Positions 5,060 to 6,962 of a stretch of 6,962 nucleotides of DNA are shown here, one piece after another (positions within the stretch are counted from its first letter, which is position 1; each line of letters starts with the position of its first letter). The DNA comes from Chitinophagaceae bacterium (GTDB lineage Bacteria; Bacteroidota; Bacteroidia; Chitinophagales; Chitinophagaceae), in the NCBI GenBank assembly GCA_016741945.1, contig JACVCQ010000132.1, forward strand, positions 1 through 6,962, in the 5' to 3' direction. The notes under the pieces were generated by a model, which ran no database searches, had not been told where the DNA came from, and saw only the letters and a list, made by a program, of their open reading frames with translations. A program made the position numbers and the translations under genes.

Positions 5060-6340
5060 ATGCAAAGAGATACCCTTGTATTCGATCTCATTAAACAGGA
5101 ATTAGAACGTCAACGCCGTGGCATTGAGTTGATTGCTTCAGAAAATTTTACCAGTTTACAAGTTATGCAGGCCATGGGCAATGTAATGACCAACAAATAT
5201 GCTGAGGGTTATCCTGGTAGAAGATATTATGGTGGTTGTGAAATTGTGGATCAAACTGAACAATTAGCCATTGATAGACTTAAACAAATATTCAATATTG
5301 AGTATGCCAACGTTCAGCCACACAGTGGAGCTCAAGCCAATGCAGCATTAATGTTGGCGATATTGCAACCCGGTGATAAGATTTTAGGGCTTGACCTGAG
5401 TATGGGCGGACACCTTACACATGGTTCATCTGTTAATTTTAGCGGCAAATTATATGAGCCTCATTTTTATGGTGTGAAAAGAGAAGATGGGTTGGTAGAT
5501 TATGAAATGCTGGAAGAAAAAGCAAGAACTGTTCAACCCAAGCTCATTATTTGTGGTGCAAGTGCCTATAGCAGAGATTGGGATTATGCCCGCATTCGGA
5601 AGGTAGCAGATGAGATAGGAGCATTTGTGCTGGCCGACATCGCTCACCCGGCAGGATTAATCGCCAAAGGTTTATTGTCTGATCCTTTTGATCATTGTCA
5701 TTTTGTAACTTCTACCACTCACAAAACTCTGCGTGGACCCAGAGGTGGTGTTATCATGATGAGAAAAGATACTGAAAACCCATTTGGTTTAAAAGACGTA
5801 AAAGGAAATTTACGCATGATGAGTAATCTCATTGATATGGCCGTATTTCCCGGAACACAAGGTGGCCCGTTAGAACATGTAATTGCTGCAAAAGCAATTG
5901 CATTTGGAGAAATTTTGACAGATGAATTTTTAAACTATCAACAACAAGTACAAAAGAATGCTCAAGCCATGGCGAAAGCTTTCGTTGATAGAGGCTATCA
6001 GATTATTAGTGGGGGTACTGACAATCACTTGATGCTCATTGATCTAAGAAATAAAAATATCAGTGGTAAAAAAGCTGAACAAGTATTAGGACATTCTGAT
6101 ATTACTGCTAATAAAAACATGGTGCCGTATGATGATAAAAGTGCCTTCGTTACATCGGGTATTCGATTTGGAGTAGCTGCAATTACCACGCGGGGTATGA
6201 TTGAGAAGGATATGGAATTTGTTGTAAATTCAATTGACCAGGCTTTGATGAACGCTGATGATGAATTGAAACTAAAAGATATCAAAAAGCAGGTGAATAA
6301 TTTCATGTCGCAGTTCTCTTTGTATCCGGAAATGCCATAA
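5060..6340 (+). CDS. glyA: Serine hydroxymethyltransferase
   Basis: The 426-residue PLP enzyme interconverts serine plus tetrahydrofolate with glycine plus 5,10-methylene-tetrahydrofolate in the cytosol. It is the main source of one-carbon units. Motifs in order are GIELIASENF (21-30), KYAEGYPGRRYYGG, QPHSGAQAN (substrate and cofactor loop), DLSMGGHLTHG, ADIAHPAGL with Asp193 and His196 at the PLP ring, and TSTTHKTLRGPRGG with Schiff-base Lys222. TSGIRFG with Arg369 binds the substrate carboxylate. Length matches the family (about 417 in E. coli), and the start MQRD sits just before the conserved first helix. All catalytic residues are present. It is followed after 65 bp by the DUF4293 gene with no obvious terminator between them, so read-through is likely. 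Confidence 0.98.
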   Translation: MQRDTLVFDLIKQELERQRRGIELIASENFTSLQVMQAMGNVMTNKYAEGYPGRRYYGGCEIVDQTEQLAIDRLKQIFNIEYANVQPHSGAQANAALMLAILQPGDKILGLDLSMGGHLTHGSSVNFSGKLYEPHFYGVKREDGLVDYEMLEEKARTVQPKLIICGASAYSRDWDYARIRKVADEIGAFVLADIAHPAGLIAKGLLSDPFDHCHFVTSTTHKTLRGPRGGVIMMRKDTENPFGLKDVKGNLRMMSNLIDMAVFPGTQGGPLEHVIAAKAIAFGEILTDEFLNYQQQVQKNAQAMAKAFVDRGYQIISGGTDNHLMLIDLRNKNISGKKAEQVLGHSDITANKNMVPYDDKSAFVTSGIRFGVAAITTRGMIEKDMEFVVNSIDQALMNADDELKLKDIKKQVNNFMSQFSLYPEMP

Positions 6341-6405
6341 ATAAGATTCAAGAATGAGGCAACAGGGAACAAGTCTTAAAAGAATTTTTCGCTAAAAGAA
6401 ATATT

Positions 6406-6813
6406 ATGATACAACGTGTACAATCATTGTGGTTATTAGCAGCATCTATTTGTGGGTTCGCTACTTTGAAAATGCCTTTTTATGTAGGCAGTGTTGGTGC
6501 TACTGCTGCAGAAAAATTTACTGCTATGAGTCATTTGTTGATACTCATACTCACTATCGCAGCTGCAATAGTTGCAATGGTATCTATATTCTTGTACAAT
6601 AACAGACCCCTACAACTCAAGATTGCATTAGCTGGAATGGCTGTAAGCATCTTGAATATTGTACTGTATTTTGTATTCACTAAAAAATATGATACCGGCG
6701 CTATTGCTTTGAGTGCTGTATGCAGTTTTGCAATACCCATTTTCTTTATTATGGCTATAATCGGTATCAATAAAGATGAGAAGCTGGTGAAGAGTGTAGA
6801 TCGACTTAGATAG
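6406..6813 (+). CDS. DUF4293 family four-helix membrane protein
   Basis: The 135-residue protein begins MIQRVQSLWLL and ends INKDEKLVKSVDRLR; both ends are typical of the Bacteroidota DUF4293 family. Four hydrophobic segments are visible at about 7-28, 43-64, 73-92 and 99-121, placing it in the inner membrane. The extended charged tail (KDEKLVKSVDRLR) is likely cytoplasmic. Function is unknown and no catalytic motif is visible. No clear promoter box was found in the 65 bp behind glyA, so it may be expressed from the glyA promoter. The sequence before the start (AAAAGAAATATT) is A-rich without a Shine-Dalgarno core. It ends 6 bp before a perfect hairpin. Confidence 0.9.
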   Translation: MIQRVQSLWLLAASICGFATLKMPFYVGSVGATAAEKFTAMSHLLILILTIAAAIVAMVSIFLYNNRPLQLKIALAGMAVSILNIVLYFVFTKKYDTGAIALSAVCSFAIPIFFIMAIIGINKDEKLVKSVDRLR

Positions 6814-6819
6814 AAAAAT

Positions 6820-6873
6820 ATAATGAAGCCACAGATTCAACAGCTTAGGCTGTTGAATCTGTGGCTTCATTAT
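6820..6873. terminator. Bidirectional terminator, perfect 25-bp inverted repeat
   Basis: Bases 6820-6844 are exactly complementary to 6849-6873 with a 4-nt loop (ttag). It lies between the stop codons of two convergent genes, 6 bp after one and directly against the other. On the minus strand it is followed by a T-rich run (tattttt). On the plus strand the end of the arm, cattat, is followed by ttat. Placement and symmetry fit a shared terminator. Confidence 0.85.
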
Positions 6874-6962
6874 TTATAGGAATTTGGCGGTATGGCTTTC
6901 TTTTACCCGTTTAATTCTTTCGGGATGACCTGCATAACCTAATTGTCCGCTTGCTTTACAGG
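6874..6962 (-). CDS. uvrA: UvrA-like C-terminus (3' end of gene only)
   Basis: Only the last 28 codons are in the window, read on the minus strand and ending in TAA at 6874-6876. The peptide contains SGQLGYAGHPE and ends KESHTAKFL. This fits the tail of the excinuclease ABC subunit UvrA, where a GG-x-I/L-x-x-x-G-T-P-E segment is followed by a helix ending in ASHTARFL or similar. UvrA is the DNA-damage-recognising ATPase of nucleotide excision repair. The ATPase domains lie outside the window, so the call rests on this short tail; a UvrA paralogue cannot be excluded. The coding end abuts the shared hairpin. Confidence 0.75.
   Translation of the reverse strand, partial: CKASGQLGYAGHPERIKRVKESHTAKFL

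Overview
The window most likely comes from a member of the Bacteroidota, probably a Chitinophagaceae-like environmental bacterium. The evidence is a T9SS type B (gliding-motility/CHU_C) sorting domain, a DUF4293 membrane protein, a Bacteroidota-style sugar nucleotidyltransferase, promoter boxes of the TAnnTTTG type, no clear Shine-Dalgarno sequences, and about 40% GC. The family-level placement is inference.

Layout. (a) 2-1429, plus: the 3' part of a large secreted multidomain adhesin-like protein, with PKD and Ig-like repeats followed by a T9SS C-terminal domain. (b) 1430-1569: an intergenic inverted-repeat element. (c) 1570-2328, plus: a YdfG-type short-chain dehydrogenase. (d) 2329-2390: palindromic repeats between convergent genes. 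(e) Three minus-strand genes, in transcription order: nucleotidyltransferase (4769-3777), S23/four-helix-bundle protein (3688-3335) and FabK/nitronate monooxygenase-like flavoprotein (3325-2360). (f) 4770-5059: a divergent control region with a structured leader on the minus side and an AGCT-rich inverted-repeat element in front of glyA. (g) 5060-6340, plus: serine hydroxymethyltransferase (glyA). (h) 6406-6813, plus: DUF4293 membrane protein. (i) 6820-6873: a perfect 25-bp inverted repeat, probably a bidirectional terminator. (j) 6874-6962, minus: the last codons of a gene whose product ends like UvrA.

The genes are mostly housekeeping and do not form one pathway. The most interesting layer is intergenic. 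A family of degenerate AGCTAT-type repeats occurs as inverted pairs in three gaps. One pair brackets the S23 gene precisely, runs to the stop codon of the upstream gene and supplies the start codon of the downstream gene. The other two pairs enclose only about 63-65 bp without a gene and end 4-9 bp before the -7 promoter box of the next gene. This looks like a small-repeat system in which an S23-bearing copy and gene-less MITE-like copies coexist, recalling the S23 ORFs of 23S rRNA intervening sequences, which are also enclosed by inverted repeats. This is a hypothesis; only the repeat alignments are seen directly.
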